Source: Bacteroidales bacterium
GTDB lineage: Bacteria; Bacteroidota; Bacteroidia; Bacteroidales; Dysgonomonadaceae
NCBI GenBank assembly: GCA_012837345.1
Contig: DURL01000183.1
Location: forward strand, 1 to 41,402
Length of the DNA stretch: 41,402 nt
Direction: 5' to 3'
A model generated the notes under the pieces. It made no database searches, was not told where the DNA came from, and saw nothing but the letters and a program-made list of their open reading frames with translations. This document shows positions 24,661 to 32,499 of this stretch, piece by piece (the first letter of the stretch is position 1; the number at the start of each line of letters is the position of its first letter). Both the position numbers and the translations under genes were made by a program.

Positions 24661-26217
24661 ATGAATAAATTCACATATCTTGTCAGCACGTTGCTGATTA
24701 TCTCCAGCTCCCTTCTGGCACAGGGTGAGGTCGATGCCCTGCGATTCTCGCGTGAAGGACTCTACGGTACGGCGCGTGCCATGTCGATGGGTGGTGCATT
24801 CGGTGCGCTGGGGGGCGACCAGAGCGCGCTCGCCATCAACCCGGCCGGCATCGGGGTGTATCGAAGTTCAGAAGTGGTGGGTACTTTCAATCTTTCGAAC
24901 AACCAATCGGTTGTGGGGGATCAGACAGCCAATAAAAGCCGTTTCGATATGGACAACCTCGGTTTTGTCGGTTACTTCCCGTTGCGCAACGACGCGATAC
25001 CGGTCATTAACTTCGGCTTTACCTACAACAAACTGCAATCGTTCGACAGGAATATCTCGGCGATTGGCACTCCTAACAGCAGTCTGATCGATTACATTGC
25101 CGATCGTAGTGCCGGCATCGATCCTACCAACCTCATGATGGGAGACGACCTGCCCGATCCGTTTAATACACAGCCATGGCTACCGGTGCTGGCGTACAAT
25201 TCCTATCTGATCACACCGGTCAACGGAGGGGATCGGTATGATCCTGTGAATACAGGAGGGGAAAGAGCCATCAATGAAATCCGTATGAATGAACGGGGTC
25301 ATATTGACAACTACGACTTCACGGTGGGTACCACCCTGGGCAACGTGATTAACCTGGGCTTTGCCCTCTCCATCAAGGATATATCCTATAACCTCACTTC
25401 TGACTATCTGGAGGATTATAACAGCGGTGGCTACACCCTCACCAACTGGCTCACCACCAGCGGTGCCGGTGTAAGCGCCAAGTTCGGGGCGATCTACCGG
25501 CCGGTGAACGAGCTGCGGCTGGGACTGGCCTACCATACCCCGACCTGGTACGCTTTTACTGAGACCTACGAGGCGGAGATAGATGATGACATGGGAGCCT
25601 ACGTGAATAATCCGGATTATAAACCGGGACAGACCTACTCGGCTCGCTTCACCAACGACTATGACCTGAAAACACCCGGTAAGCTGGTGGCCAGCATTGC
25701 CACGGTGCTCGGGAGCCGGTTCATTGCCAGTCTCGACTATGAGCTGACCGATTATTCATCCATGAAGCTGATGGTGCCGTCTGGAGCCAATGAAGAGGGG
25801 GATTGGTATGAGATCGATAACGAATACATCGCAATGGATTTCCGGCCGGCAACCACCATACGTGCCGGAATGGAGTATCGTTTCACCCAGCAGTTCTCGG
25901 GCCGTCTCGGCTATGCCTGGATGCAGAATCCCTACGATACTACTTTCCGGGAGAGCGGCGACGCTGCCATCGCCGGATCGAACACCATCTACCGGATGGA
26001 GGGGGATACCCAATATTTCACCGGAGGATTGGGTTATCGCTTCAACCGCAATTTCTTCCTCGATTTTGCGTTGGTATACGAAACCCGTACCGATGACCTT
26101 TATCCCTTTCCCAACCTGTATACTGCCAATCGTGGTCAGTTGGTGATCGACGCTACTCCTTTTGAACTGAAAAACAGCAATGTGAAGGGGTTGATCACGC
26201 TGGGATACAAGTTTTGA
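24661..26217 (+). CDS. OmpP1/FadL-family outer membrane protein
   Basis: A 518-residue outer-membrane beta-barrel protein with a signal peptide (ending near LLAQG). The N-terminal hatch-like motif AMSMGGAFGALGGDQSALAINPAGIG is the signature of the OmpP1/FadL/TodX long-chain-fatty-acid-porin family, which includes proteins called hemin receptors in Bacteroidota. Following strands alternate aromatic and polar residues, and the C-terminus is KGLITLGYKF, ending in the terminal Phe typical of barrel proteins recognised by BamA. It probably transports hydrophobic compounds, but the ligand is unknown. It follows the low-complexity gene by 28 bp, and a strong terminator follows it. Confidence 0.88.
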   Translation: MNKFTYLVSTLLIISSSLLAQGEVDALRFSREGLYGTARAMSMGGAFGALGGDQSALAINPAGIGVYRSSEVVGTFNLSNNQSVVGDQTANKSRFDMDNLGFVGYFPLRNDAIPVINFGFTYNKLQSFDRNISAIGTPNSSLIDYIADRSAGIDPTNLMMGDDLPDPFNTQPWLPVLAYNSYLITPVNGGDRYDPVNTGGERAINEIRMNERGHIDNYDFTVGTTLGNVINLGFALSIKDISYNLTSDYLEDYNSGGYTLTNWLTTSGAGVSAKFGAIYRPVNELRLGLAYHTPTWYAFTETYEAEIDDDMGAYVNNPDYKPGQTYSARFTNDYDLKTPGKLVASIATVLGSRFIASLDYELTDYSSMKLMVPSGANEEGDWYEIDNEYIAMDFRPATTIRAGMEYRFTQQFSGRLGYAWMQNPYDTTFRESGDAAIAGSNTIYRMEGDTQYFTGGLGYRFNRNFFLDFALVYETRTDDLYPFPNLYTANRGQLVIDATPFELKNSNVKGLITLGYKF

Positions 26218-26243
26218 ATGTGATCACAGAAAATATTTTGCAG

Positions 26244-26275
26244 AGCCGGGAGATCAACTCCCGGCTTTCTTTTTT
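26244..26275 (+). terminator. Strong terminator after the porin gene
   Basis: AGCCGGGAG/CTCCCGGCT, a perfect 9-bp GC-rich stem with loop ATCAA, followed by TTCTTTTTT. Confidence 0.9.
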
Positions 26276-26294
26276 CGGTATTGCATAAATATCG

Positions 26295-26302
26295 TACCTT
26301 TG
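26295..26302 (+). promoter_or_regulatory. -7 element of panB
   Basis: TACCTTTG, an exact TAnnTTTG match, with TTTT exactly 19 bp upstream (three of four of TTTG). It is 33 bp before the chosen panB start and inside the longer ORF, so that start is excluded. Confidence 0.6.
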
Positions 26303-26334
26303 TCACACACAACCAATTTTTAGTATCAGCCTCT

Positions 26335-27168
26335 ATGGAACAGCAAAAAGGATATCTGTCAACCGACGATAAAAGAAAAGTGACCACTCATCGCCTGCTG
26401 GAAATGAAACAGCGGGGAGAGAAAATATCAATGCTCACGGCATACGACTATTCAATGGCTACGGTGATCGACCAGGCCGGTATGGATGTGATCCTGGTGG
26501 GCGACTCGGCATCGAACGTGATGGTGGGCAACACCACCACGCTTCCCATGACCGTTGAGCAGATGATCTACCATGGTAAGGCGGTGATGAACGGCGTGAA
26601 GAGAGCCATGGTGGTGATTGATATGCCCTTCGGCAGCTACCAGGGAAACCCGCGCGAGGCGGTAGCCAATGCGGTGCGCATCATGAAGGAGACCGGGGCT
26701 GACTGCCTCAAGCTGGAGGGTGGAAGAGAGATACTGGAGTCGGTGAAACCCATCCTGAGCGCCGGAATACCCATCATGGGGCACCTGGGACTGATGCCTC
26801 AGTCGATCAACAAGTACGGCACCTACGCCGTCCGTGCGGAGGATGAGCTCGAAGCATCCAGGTTGATCGACGATGCACATCTCTTACAGGAAGCAGGGTG
26901 CTGTTCCCTGGTACTGGAGAAGATACCGTCACAACTGGCCAGGAGGGTAGCGGAGGAACTGATGATCCCGGTCATCGGTATTGGTGCCGGTCCTCATGTA
27001 GATGGCCAGGTACTGGTGATGCATGACATGCTGGGACTGAATAAGGGCTTCTCACCGCGTTTCCTGCGCCGCTACGCCAATTTATTCGATGAGATAACCC
27101 TTGCCGTCCAACAGTATGTCAAAGACGTTAAAACGGCTGATTTTCCTTCAGAGAAGGAATCTTACTAG
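26335..27168 (+). CDS. panB: 3-methyl-2-oxobutanoate hydroxymethyltransferase
   Basis: A 277-residue enzyme of pantothenate (vitamin B5, coenzyme A) synthesis: it adds a hydroxymethyl group from 5,10-methylene-tetrahydrofolate to 2-oxoisovalerate to give ketopantoate. The family motifs [28 protein letters not shown] (metal Asp), [16 protein letters not shown] and [24 protein letters not shown] are all present. The start [15 protein letters not shown] fits the promoter. No panC or panD is adjacent. The TAG stop codon is also the first three bases of a tandem repeat array. Confidence 0.95.
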   Translation: MEQQKGYLSTDDKRKVTTHRLLEMKQRGEKISMLTAYDYSMATVIDQAGMDVILVGDSASNVMVGNTTTLPMTVEQMIYHGKAVMNGVKRAMVVIDMPFGSYQGNPREAVANAVRIMKETGADCLKLEGGREILESVKPILSAGIPIMGHLGLMPQSINKYGTYAVRAEDELEASRLIDDAHLLQEAGCCSLVLEKIPSQLARRVAEELMIPVIGIGAGPHVDGQVLVMHDMLGLNKGFSPRFLRRYANLFDEITLAVQQYVKDVKTADFPSEKESY

Positions 27169-27264
27169 GTTAGTAGGTTAGTAGGTTGGTAGGTTGGTGA
27201 GTTGGTAGGTTGGTGAGTTGGTAGGTTGGTGAGTTGGTAGGTTGGTGAGTTGGTAGGTTGGTAG
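27166..27264. repeat. Tandem 8/16-bp repeat array, G/T-rich
   Basis: Twelve consecutive 8-bp units read taggttag (two), taggttgg (two), then tgagttgg alternating with taggttgg, plus a final TAG. The later part is therefore a 16-bp unit. There is no C on the plus strand. The first unit starts with the panB stop codon. Confidence 0.95.
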
Positions 27265-27333
27265 TTCATAGTTCATAGTTCATAGTTCATAGTTCATAGT
27301 TCATGGTTCAAGGTTTGAGGTTCAAGGTTCAAT
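27264..27333. repeat. Tandem 7-bp repeat array (GTTCATA type)
   Basis: Ten 7-bp units: five exact gttcata, then gttcatg, gttcaag, gtttgag, gttcaag and gttcaat. The decay is one-sided toward the right end. The array ends two bases before the stop codon of the minus-strand nuclease-like gene, so the two arrays fill the whole intergenic space. Confidence 0.95.
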
Positions 27334-27335
27334 GG

Positions 27336-27785
27336 TTACAGCTCGCCGTACAACGGTATTTCGGTCAGAAACTGGTATTCCAGCGTGCTGAAATCAATCC
27401 GGTAGCAGTAGTGGCTGATGCCGTTTGAGACCACGATGTAAGGCACCCGTAGGACACTGTTGTAGCGCGCTACCTGGTCGAACACCTGCTGCGTGATGAC
27501 CACCTTTGGCTCTTTGTACTCCAGGATCATCAACGGCTCGAGCTGTTTGTCGTAGACCACCGTGTCGCACCGGCGTGAGAGCGAATTGAGCCGTATGGCG
27601 GCTTCATTGGCGATGCGTGATGCCGGATAACCTTTCTCGCTTACCAGGTAATGCACGAAATGTTGTCGGACCCACTCCTCCGGCGTCAACGCCACATACT
27701 TTCTCCGCAGGGGATCAAATATCTCGTGGAAATCGCCCTTTTTTCGGATTTTAGCTTCAAAGGATGGCAAATTTAACGGGTACAT
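27336..27785 (-). CDS. Stand-alone HsdR N-terminal-domain protein (PD-(D/E)XK type)
   Basis: A 149-residue protein starting MYPLNLPSFEAKIRKKGDFHEI, matching the HSDR_N_2 type (the N-terminal nuclease part of type I restriction enzyme R subunits). The possible nuclease site is DTVVYD...LMILEYKEPK, with the Glu-x-Lys motif. There is no helicase domain and no hsdM or hsdS nearby, so this is not a complete type I system. The ORF-track start 45 codons upstream overlaps the amn promoter and was rejected. It is divergent from AMP nucleosidase and two genes from holA. I recall homologues near holA in other Bacteroidales. Whether it cleaves DNA is unknown. Confidence 0.85.
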   Translation of the reverse strand: MYPLNLPSFEAKIRKKGDFHEIFDPLRRKYVALTPEEWVRQHFVHYLVSEKGYPASRIANEAAIRLNSLSRRCDTVVYDKQLEPLMILEYKEPKVVITQQVFDQVARYNSVLRVPYIVVSNGISHYCYRIDFSTLEYQFLTEIPLYGEL

Positions 27786-27789
27786 ATTG

Positions 27790-27797
27790 TATCTTTG
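27790..27797 (+). promoter_or_regulatory. -7 element of the AMP nucleosidase gene
   Basis: TATCTTTG, an exact TAnnTTTG match, 43 bp before the amn start at 27841. It lies just upstream of the divergent nuclease-like start at 27785. Confidence 0.55.
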
Positions 27798-27840
27798 TTT
27801 AGAGAACAGGGTTCGCTCAGAACAAAAATAGCGCTTTTTT

Positions 27841-28617
27841 ATGAGAACGAAACAAGAAATAGTGGAGAACTGGCTCCCACGATATACCAAGAGGTCACTT
27901 GTGGATTTCACCAAGTTCATTCTGCTGACTAATTTTCAGAAGTATGTGGAGATCTTCGCGGATCATTTCAACGTCCCTGTTGTAGGTGCCGATGCCAATA
28001 TGCCCAACGCTTCCGCCGAGGGGATTACCATCATCAATTTCGGGATGGGAAGCGCCAACGCGGCTACTGTGATGGACCTGCTTAGTGCTGTCACTCCTTC
28101 GGCGGTACTCTTTCTGGGTAAGTGTGGCGGTCTGAAAGCCCGGAGCGAGCTGGGGGATTACATCCTGCCGATCGCCGCTATTCGGGGTGAGGGGACTTCC
28201 AACGACTATTTCCCGCCGGAGGTGCCCTCCCTGCCGGCCTTCAGCCTGCTGCGTGCCGTCTCCTCCAATATCCGCGACTTCGGAAGGGACTACTGGACCG
28301 GTACGGTCTACACCACCAACCGCAGGGTGTGGGAGTATGATGATGACTTCAAGGGTTACCTCAGACAGGTGCGTGCCCTGGCGGTAGATATGGAGACCGC
28401 CACACTCTTCACCTGCGGCTTTGCCAACCATATCTCCACCGGTGCGCTACTGCTGGTCTCTGATCAGCCACTGATCTCCACCGGTGTGAAAACAGAAAAG
28501 AGCGATCAGCATGTCACCGAGATATTCGTGGAAGAACATGTCAAGATCGGCATCAAGTCACTCTCCTCCATCATGAACAATGGTTCCACCATCAAGCATC
28601 TGCGCTTCGACTGGTGA
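27841..28617 (+). CDS. amn: AMP nucleosidase, short Bacteroidota type
   Basis: A 258-residue cytosolic enzyme that hydrolyses AMP to adenine and ribose 5-phosphate. It lacks the long N-terminal regulatory domain of the E. coli enzyme and consists mainly of the nucleoside-phosphorylase-like fold: INFGMGSANAATVMDLLSAV, LFLGKCGGLK (phosphate loop), and VDMETATLFTCGFAN (the base/ribose-binding Met-Glu motif). This short form is, as I recall, standard in Bacteroidales. It may help balance adenylates. The stop TGA overlaps a GTG that opens the longest holA ORF. Confidence 0.9.
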   Translation: MRTKQEIVENWLPRYTKRSLVDFTKFILLTNFQKYVEIFADHFNVPVVGADANMPNASAEGITIINFGMGSANAATVMDLLSAVTPSAVLFLGKCGGLKARSELGDYILPIAAIRGEGTSNDYFPPEVPSLPAFSLLRAVSSNIRDFGRDYWTGTVYTTNRRVWEYDDDFKGYLRQVRALAVDMETATLFTCGFANHISTGALLLVSDQPLISTGVKTEKSDQHVTEIFVEEHVKIGIKSLSSIMNNGSTIKHLRFDW

Positions 28618-28640
28618 TCGGCAACAACCCATCAAGAAAC

Positions 28641-29663
28641 ATGGCAGCAACAACCAGAAACAGCTACGAGGCTATCTGCGGTGATATCCGGCAGGGACGA
28701 TTCAAGCCTGTCTACCTGCTGATGGGCGAGGAGGGTTACTTCATTGACCGGATCACCAGCCTGCTGGAAGAAAAGGTGCTCACCGAAACGGAACGTGATT
28801 TTAACATGCTCACCTTCTACGGAATCGATTCTGATGTGCACGCCATTATGTCGGCGGCACGTCGTTACCCCATGATGGCTGAACGACAGTTGATCGTGGT
28901 GAAGGAGGCGCAGAATCTGCTTCGGTTTGAAGAGCTGGATCACTATGTCAAAAACGCAATGCCCTCAACCGTACTGGTGATCAACTATCGCCACGGCAGG
29001 GTGGACAAACGGAAGGCTGTGGTGAAGAATATCGACAAGATCGGGGTGGTGTTTGAATCGAAAAAGCTATACGACAACGAGATACCGCCTTTCATCAATT
29101 CCTGGTTCAGGGAGAAGGGGATCACCATCGATGACAAGGCGGCTCAGATGTTGACCGACAACGTGGGAAATGATATCAGCAAACTGATTCCCCAGCTGGA
29201 GAAACTGATGGTCTCTCTTCCCGACACGGCGAAGCGGGTCACTGCCGGCCTGGTGGAACAGAACGTGGGCATCAGCAAGGAGTTCAATACCTTCGAGCTG
29301 CAGAAAGCGATTATCCGTAAGGATCTGCTTACGGCAAACCGCATCGTGAATCACTTCGGCAAAAACCCGAAGGAATATCCGATGATGGCTACCGTGGCCG
29401 TTCTCTTCAACTACTTCAGCAACCTCCTGGAGTGCTACTGGCTGGCTAATCGCGACGAACAGTCGGTGATGGCTGCATTACAGATCAGGAGCTCCTACAT
29501 TGCACGTGATTACATGACCGGCCTCAGGCATTACAGTGCGGCCAAGGTGATGGAGATCATCTCAGACCTGCGGCGCTTCGATGCCGCCTCCAAAGGGGTG
29601 GACAACGTCTCCGCCACGCAGCACGATCTCTTACGTGAGCTGGTCTATCGCATCATGCACTAG
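28641..29663 (+). CDS. holA: DNA polymerase III subunit delta
   Basis: A 340-residue clamp-loader subunit that opens the beta sliding clamp in the DNA polymerase III complex. The N-terminus PVYLLMGEEGYFIDRITSLLEE and the middle SAARRYPMMAERQLIVVKEAQNL fit the HolA family; the later KLIPQLEKLMVSLPD and C-terminal FDAASKGVDN elements match the helical clamp-loader domain. I use the start MAATTRNSYEAICGDI rather than the GTG at 28614 nine codons upstream, since it fits the family. It follows amn by 23 bp and runs into the stop codon of the convergent glutathione peroxidase gene with a 4-nt overlap. Confidence 0.92.
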   Translation: MAATTRNSYEAICGDIRQGRFKPVYLLMGEEGYFIDRITSLLEEKVLTETERDFNMLTFYGIDSDVHAIMSAARRYPMMAERQLIVVKEAQNLLRFEELDHYVKNAMPSTVLVINYRHGRVDKRKAVVKNIDKIGVVFESKKLYDNEIPPFINSWFREKGITIDDKAAQMLTDNVGNDISKLIPQLEKLMVSLPDTAKRVTAGLVEQNVGISKEFNTFELQKAIIRKDLLTANRIVNHFGKNPKEYPMMATVAVLFNYFSNLLECYWLANRDEQSVMAALQIRSSYIARDYMTGLRHYSAAKVMEIISDLRRFDAASKGVDNVSATQHDLLRELVYRIMH

Positions 29664-30280
29664 TCCTGGCGGATCCAGTCAACGATCTTGTCGCTCAGGG
29701 GACTCTCCTTTGGCAATACCACGTCCACCAGGTGCCCCTCCTCATCGATCATGAACTTCTGAAAGTTCCAGGTCACCTCCTGGTCTATCACCCCGTTCTC
29801 TGACTTTTGGGTGAGCCAGCGGTAGAGGGGCGCGATATCCTCACCCTTCACGCTGATCTTATCCATCATGGGAAAGGTGACACCATAATTGCCGGTACAG
29901 AACTCCATGATCTCCTGGTTCGTACCGGGTTCCTGATTGTTGAAGTTGTTCGACGGGAAACCGATGACTACGAAATCATCCTCCTGATAGATGCTCCAGA
30001 GCTTCTGCAGCTCCTCGTATTGAGGCGTCAGTCCGCATCGTGAAGCGACATTCACAACCAGCACCTTCTTTCCCATCAATGAGGCCAGCTCAAAATCGTT
30101 CCCCTCAATATCCTTTACGGTGAAGTCATGCAACGTCCGGGATACATTTGCCTTTTCACTTGCAGGCTGGTCACTTGCTGTTACCTCTGCTCTCTTTCCC
30201 TGTTTGTTCTGACCATTGCATCCCTGTGTAGCGAATAATAACAGCCCCAGGATCATCATGACAATCCATCTCTTTTCCAT
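29660..30280 (-). CDS. Lipoprotein glutathione peroxidase
   Basis: A 206-residue glutathione-peroxidase-family thiol peroxidase with a lipoprotein signal (lipobox TQGC, Cys21). The peroxidatic Cys is Cys82 in VNVASRCGLTPQYEEL, as cysteine rather than selenocysteine. Trp171-Asn172 in VTWNFQKF complete the usual active-site set, but the position of the conserved Gln (FPCNQF in most members) reads FPSNNF, with Asn112. Cys128 in IMEFC is a possible resolving Cys. It probably reduces peroxides with thioredoxin-like reductants in the periplasm or at the inner face of the outer membrane. The gene converges on holA with a 4-nt overlap. Confidence 0.92.
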   Translation of the reverse strand: MEKRWIVMMILGLLLFATQGCNGQNKQGKRAEVTASDQPASEKANVSRTLHDFTVKDIEGNDFELASLMGKKVLVVNVASRCGLTPQYEELQKLWSIYQEDDFVVIGFPSNNFNNQEPGTNQEIMEFCTGNYGVTFPMMDKISVKGEDIAPLYRWLTQKSENGVIDQEVTWNFQKFMIDEEGHLVDVVLPKESPLSDKIVDWIRQD

Positions 30281-30784
30281 TTGATTCTTTTTAAATGTTC
30301 AATTCTGAGGATACGGGAGAGATCACACTGCTGATCTTCCACTTAATCGTCCATTGATAAACAAATGATCCTCCTGAACGGTTCAGTGCCCGCTTCCATT
30401 TTTCTGAAGCAATATCCGATACAAAAGAAAAACGACTTAACCTGCAGGAATATAAAGCAGTATACAAATCTAAAGTGGCTGAGAGGAGCGCAAACAGAGA
30501 GTTGCCGTCTCTCAGTTCACAAATATGACCATCAGCGGTATTTGAGACGCCTAATATCTCAAATGCCCCCCTGTAATGAGCCCTTGCCATGAATGCTGGA
30601 TATCTATACACCCGCCGTTCGATATTTACACATTCCTCCAAAGAGTTAATCGGTCATCGATTCCGATACAAATGTGTCCTGGTCTATTTGTTAGGTTTGT
30701 GAACCGTTGCGGCGATCGGGGATCCATATCGCGATACAAATATAAAACGACTCGTTTAACAAATCATACGGCAGATATAGTTAA

Positions 30785-30810
30785 TATCTAAAAATGCACT
30801 CTTTTAGATA
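30785..30810. promoter_or_regulatory. Perfect 9-bp inverted repeat in the gap
   Basis: TATCTAAAA and TTTTAGATA flank an 8-nt spacer. There is no U-tract after it on either strand, so it is more likely a protein-binding site or weak hairpin than a terminator. Confidence 0.4.
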
Positions 30811-31071
30811 GTTCCATTCCTGTTTTGAAGTTTAGCATTAGATAATGGCAGGAGCTGCTCACCAATGTGCCTCCTTAATGTTAAATATTTGAGATTAATA
30901 TATCTTATAATATTTAATATCAGATATATAATGATTTTTAGTGAAGCTTTAATAAATACGAAAGCGACTCAATTATGCAATCTGCAGGTCAACCTTGATA
31001 CAATTGTACACAGTAGTGGATGGATTTGTGGTTTACATATCCATTAGGCTATTTGTTCCATTTGTAAAAAA

Positions 31072-31098
31072 ATATCCATACATTTGTGAATGTGATAT
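31072..31098. promoter_or_regulatory. Inverted repeats over the XRE promoter, candidate operator
   Basis: ACATT-TGTG-AATGT (31080-31093) overlaps the -7 element, and ATATC (31072) with GATAT (31094) forms an outer, slightly off-centre repeat. Such a site at the promoter of a helix-turn-helix gene is what self-repression would need. Confidence 0.35.
31079..31086 (+). promoter_or_regulatory. -7 element of the XRE regulator gene
   Basis: TACATTTG, an exact TAnnTTTG match, 50 bp before the start at 31136. TTTG copies lie at 14 and 23 bp upstream, neither at the ideal 19 bp. Confidence 0.5.
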
Positions 31099-31135
31099 CC
31101 CGCTGTATAAATATACATCCATTCCATAAACAGAA

Positions 31136-31591
31136 ATGAAAGAGCGAATCAAGAAGATCATGGAGATTGAGCAGCTGACATCCACACGGTTTGCAGACAG
31201 GCTGCAGATAAACCGTGCTGTCATCTCTCACATCCTGAATGGCAGGAACAATCCGAGCCTGGAGGTGGTGACCCGGATACTGGCTGAAATGGAGTACATC
31301 AATCCCGAATGGCTGCTCAATGGTACCGGTTCTATTTATAAAGAGGGGGTGGACCCCGATACAATCGGAAACCAGCCCGATCTGTTTCACCAGAATGTAC
31401 CGGAACAGGATAAGACTGGAGCACAACCGGAAAATGAGCAGGAAATGGGGGTTAAAGAGCAGTCCGGATCAATGAAAAACATTGAAAAAGAGACGATTGT
31501 GACTAGCGATACGCGTGACAGAAAAATCACGCAAATAATCATCTATTACAACGACAACACCTTTGAAACCTTTCAGCCACCCCATCGGTAA
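31136..31591 (+). CDS. XRE-family helix-turn-helix regulator
   Basis: A 151-residue protein with an N-terminal HTH_XRE domain (about residues 4-62): IKKIMEIEQLTSTRFADRLQINRAVISHILNGRNNPSLEVVTRIL, with the two DNA-binding helices clear and a conserved NPEWLLNGTG end. The rest is a polar linker (about 70-120, rich in Glu, Gln and Asp) and a short strand-like tail KITQIIIYYNDNTFETFQP. This tail may be a dimerisation element, which is inference. It stands between the AT-rich gap and the pyrK promoter. Its target is not obvious; self-regulation is suggested by an inverted repeat at its own promoter. Confidence 0.88.
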   Translation: MKERIKKIMEIEQLTSTRFADRLQINRAVISHILNGRNNPSLEVVTRILAEMEYINPEWLLNGTGSIYKEGVDPDTIGNQPDLFHQNVPEQDKTGAQPENEQEMGVKEQSGSMKNIEKETIVTSDTRDRKITQIIIYYNDNTFETFQPPHR

Positions 31592-31622
31592 CATCCCGGT
31601 GATCTGATTCCACCATATTGAG

Positions 31623-31663
31623 CACCTCCGCATCCTGACGAAGGTGGTGGTACCCATTTTTTC
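31623..31663 (+). terminator. Weak terminator-like hairpin after the XRE gene
   Basis: CACCTCCG pairs with CGAAGGTG with one mismatch, with ATTTTTTC following some 12 bp later. Low-confidence. Confidence 0.3.
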
Positions 31664-31694
31664 ATTCCTTTGGTCATATCTGAAAATTATGATG

Positions 31695-31702
31695 TACTTT
31701 TG
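31695..31702 (+). promoter_or_regulatory. -7 element of pyrK-pyrD
   Basis: TACTTTTG matches TAnnTTTG. TTTG at 31669 is 22 bp upstream, longer than the ideal 19. The leader to the start at 31717 is short. Confidence 0.45.
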
Positions 31703-31716
31703 TAGGGAACAAAGCA

Positions 31717-32499
31717 ATGACCCCGATGAAACAACTCGTTTTCACCATTCGTTCCAACGAACCACTCAATGATCAGAACCATCTGTTAAAGGTAGCCCCC
31801 TCCGATAACACACCTCTGCCGTTGATGTTACCCGGCCAGTTTGTGCAGATTTTGGTCGAGAATGCCCCTCACACCTTCCTGAGAAGACCCATATCGATCA
31901 ACAACCATGATCCGGAGAAAAATGAGATCTGGCTGTTGGTGCAGGTTGTGGGTGAAGGTACCCGGAAGATCTGTGAAATGAAGTGTGGTGATCAGCTCAA
32001 CATGCTTCTGCCGCTGGGTAATAGTTTCACCATCCCTTCCGCTCCGGGTCATTTCCTGCTGGTGGGCGGAGGCGTGGGAACAGCACCGATGCACTTTCTG
32101 GGTAAGATATTGAAGGAGAATGGTTTCACCTGTGACTTTCTCCTGGGAGGTGCATCAGAGATGAATATCCTGCAGCGGTCCGAATTTGAACAGATTGGTA
32201 CCCTCTATTGCACCACCGAAGACGGATCTCTGGGTGAGAAAGGCTTCGTAACCCATCACTCACTGCTGCAGAATAAAGTGTATGACTTTATATATAGCTG
32301 TGGTCCCAAGCCGATGATGGTGGCTGTGGCACGTTATGCAAAGGAAAGGGGCATCGGTTGCGAGGTCTCACTGGAAAACCTGATGGCATGCGGCTTCGGT
32401 GCCTGTCTCTGTTGTGTGGAAAAAACTACCCGGGGCAATGTATGCGCCTGTACCGAAGGACCTGTATTTGACATAAATGAATTGAGATGGCTGGATTAA
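31717..32499 (+). CDS. pyrK: Dihydroorotate dehydrogenase electron transfer subunit
   Basis: A 260-residue iron-sulfur flavoprotein that takes electrons from PyrD and passes them to NAD in type 1B dihydroorotate dehydrogenase. The FAD domain has [12 protein letters not shown] and [11 protein letters not shown]; the NAD site is [19 protein letters not shown]; the C-terminal [2Fe-2S] ligand cysteines are in [30 protein letters not shown]. The first codons overlap with a possible second start at 31726 (MKQLVFTI). It overlaps pyrD by 13 nt, so the two are cotranslated as a complex. The rest of the pyrimidine genes are not in the window. Confidence 0.95.
   Translation: MTPMKQLVFTIRSNEPLNDQNHLLKVAPSDNTPLPLMLPGQFVQILVENAPHTFLRRPISINNHDPEKNEIWLLVQVVGEGTRKICEMKCGDQLNMLLPLGNSFTIPSAPGHFLLVGGGVGTAPMHFLGKILKENGFTCDFLLGGASEMNILQRSEFEQIGTLYCTTEDGSLGEKGFVTHHSLLQNKVYDFIYSCGPKPMMVAVARYAKERGIGCEVSLENLMACGFGACLCCVEKTTRGNVCACTEGPVFDINELRWLD

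Larger units (their letters stand above)
30281..31135. other. 855-bp AT-rich intergenic region with no supported gene
   Basis: This is the only long gap in the window. The ORF track shows short ORFs (30291-30641 minus, 30365-30592 plus, 30865-31047 plus), but none has a recognisable domain or context. A hand count of 30841-31080 gives about 31% GC (74 of 240), clearly lower than the coding flanks. Structured elements include a 9-bp hairpin (30785-30810), a 10-bp palindrome (30999-31008) and minus-strand promoter-like elements such as TAGATTTG at 30475-30482. It may be an extended regulatory zone, a remnant of lost genes, or transferred DNA. Confidence 0.6.

Noticed and set aside
27166-27333. 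CRISPR array
   Set aside because: The units are 7-8 bp with no unique spacers and no cas genes; they are simple tandem repeats.
27336-27785. Type I restriction-modification system
   Set aside because: Only the HsdR N-terminal part is present, with no methylase, specificity or helicase gene nearby.
30291-30641. 116-codon minus-strand ORF in the AT-rich gap
   Set aside because: No signal peptide or domain; the composition is not coding-like. A plus-strand open frame without a start also crosses it, so at most a gene remnant is possible.
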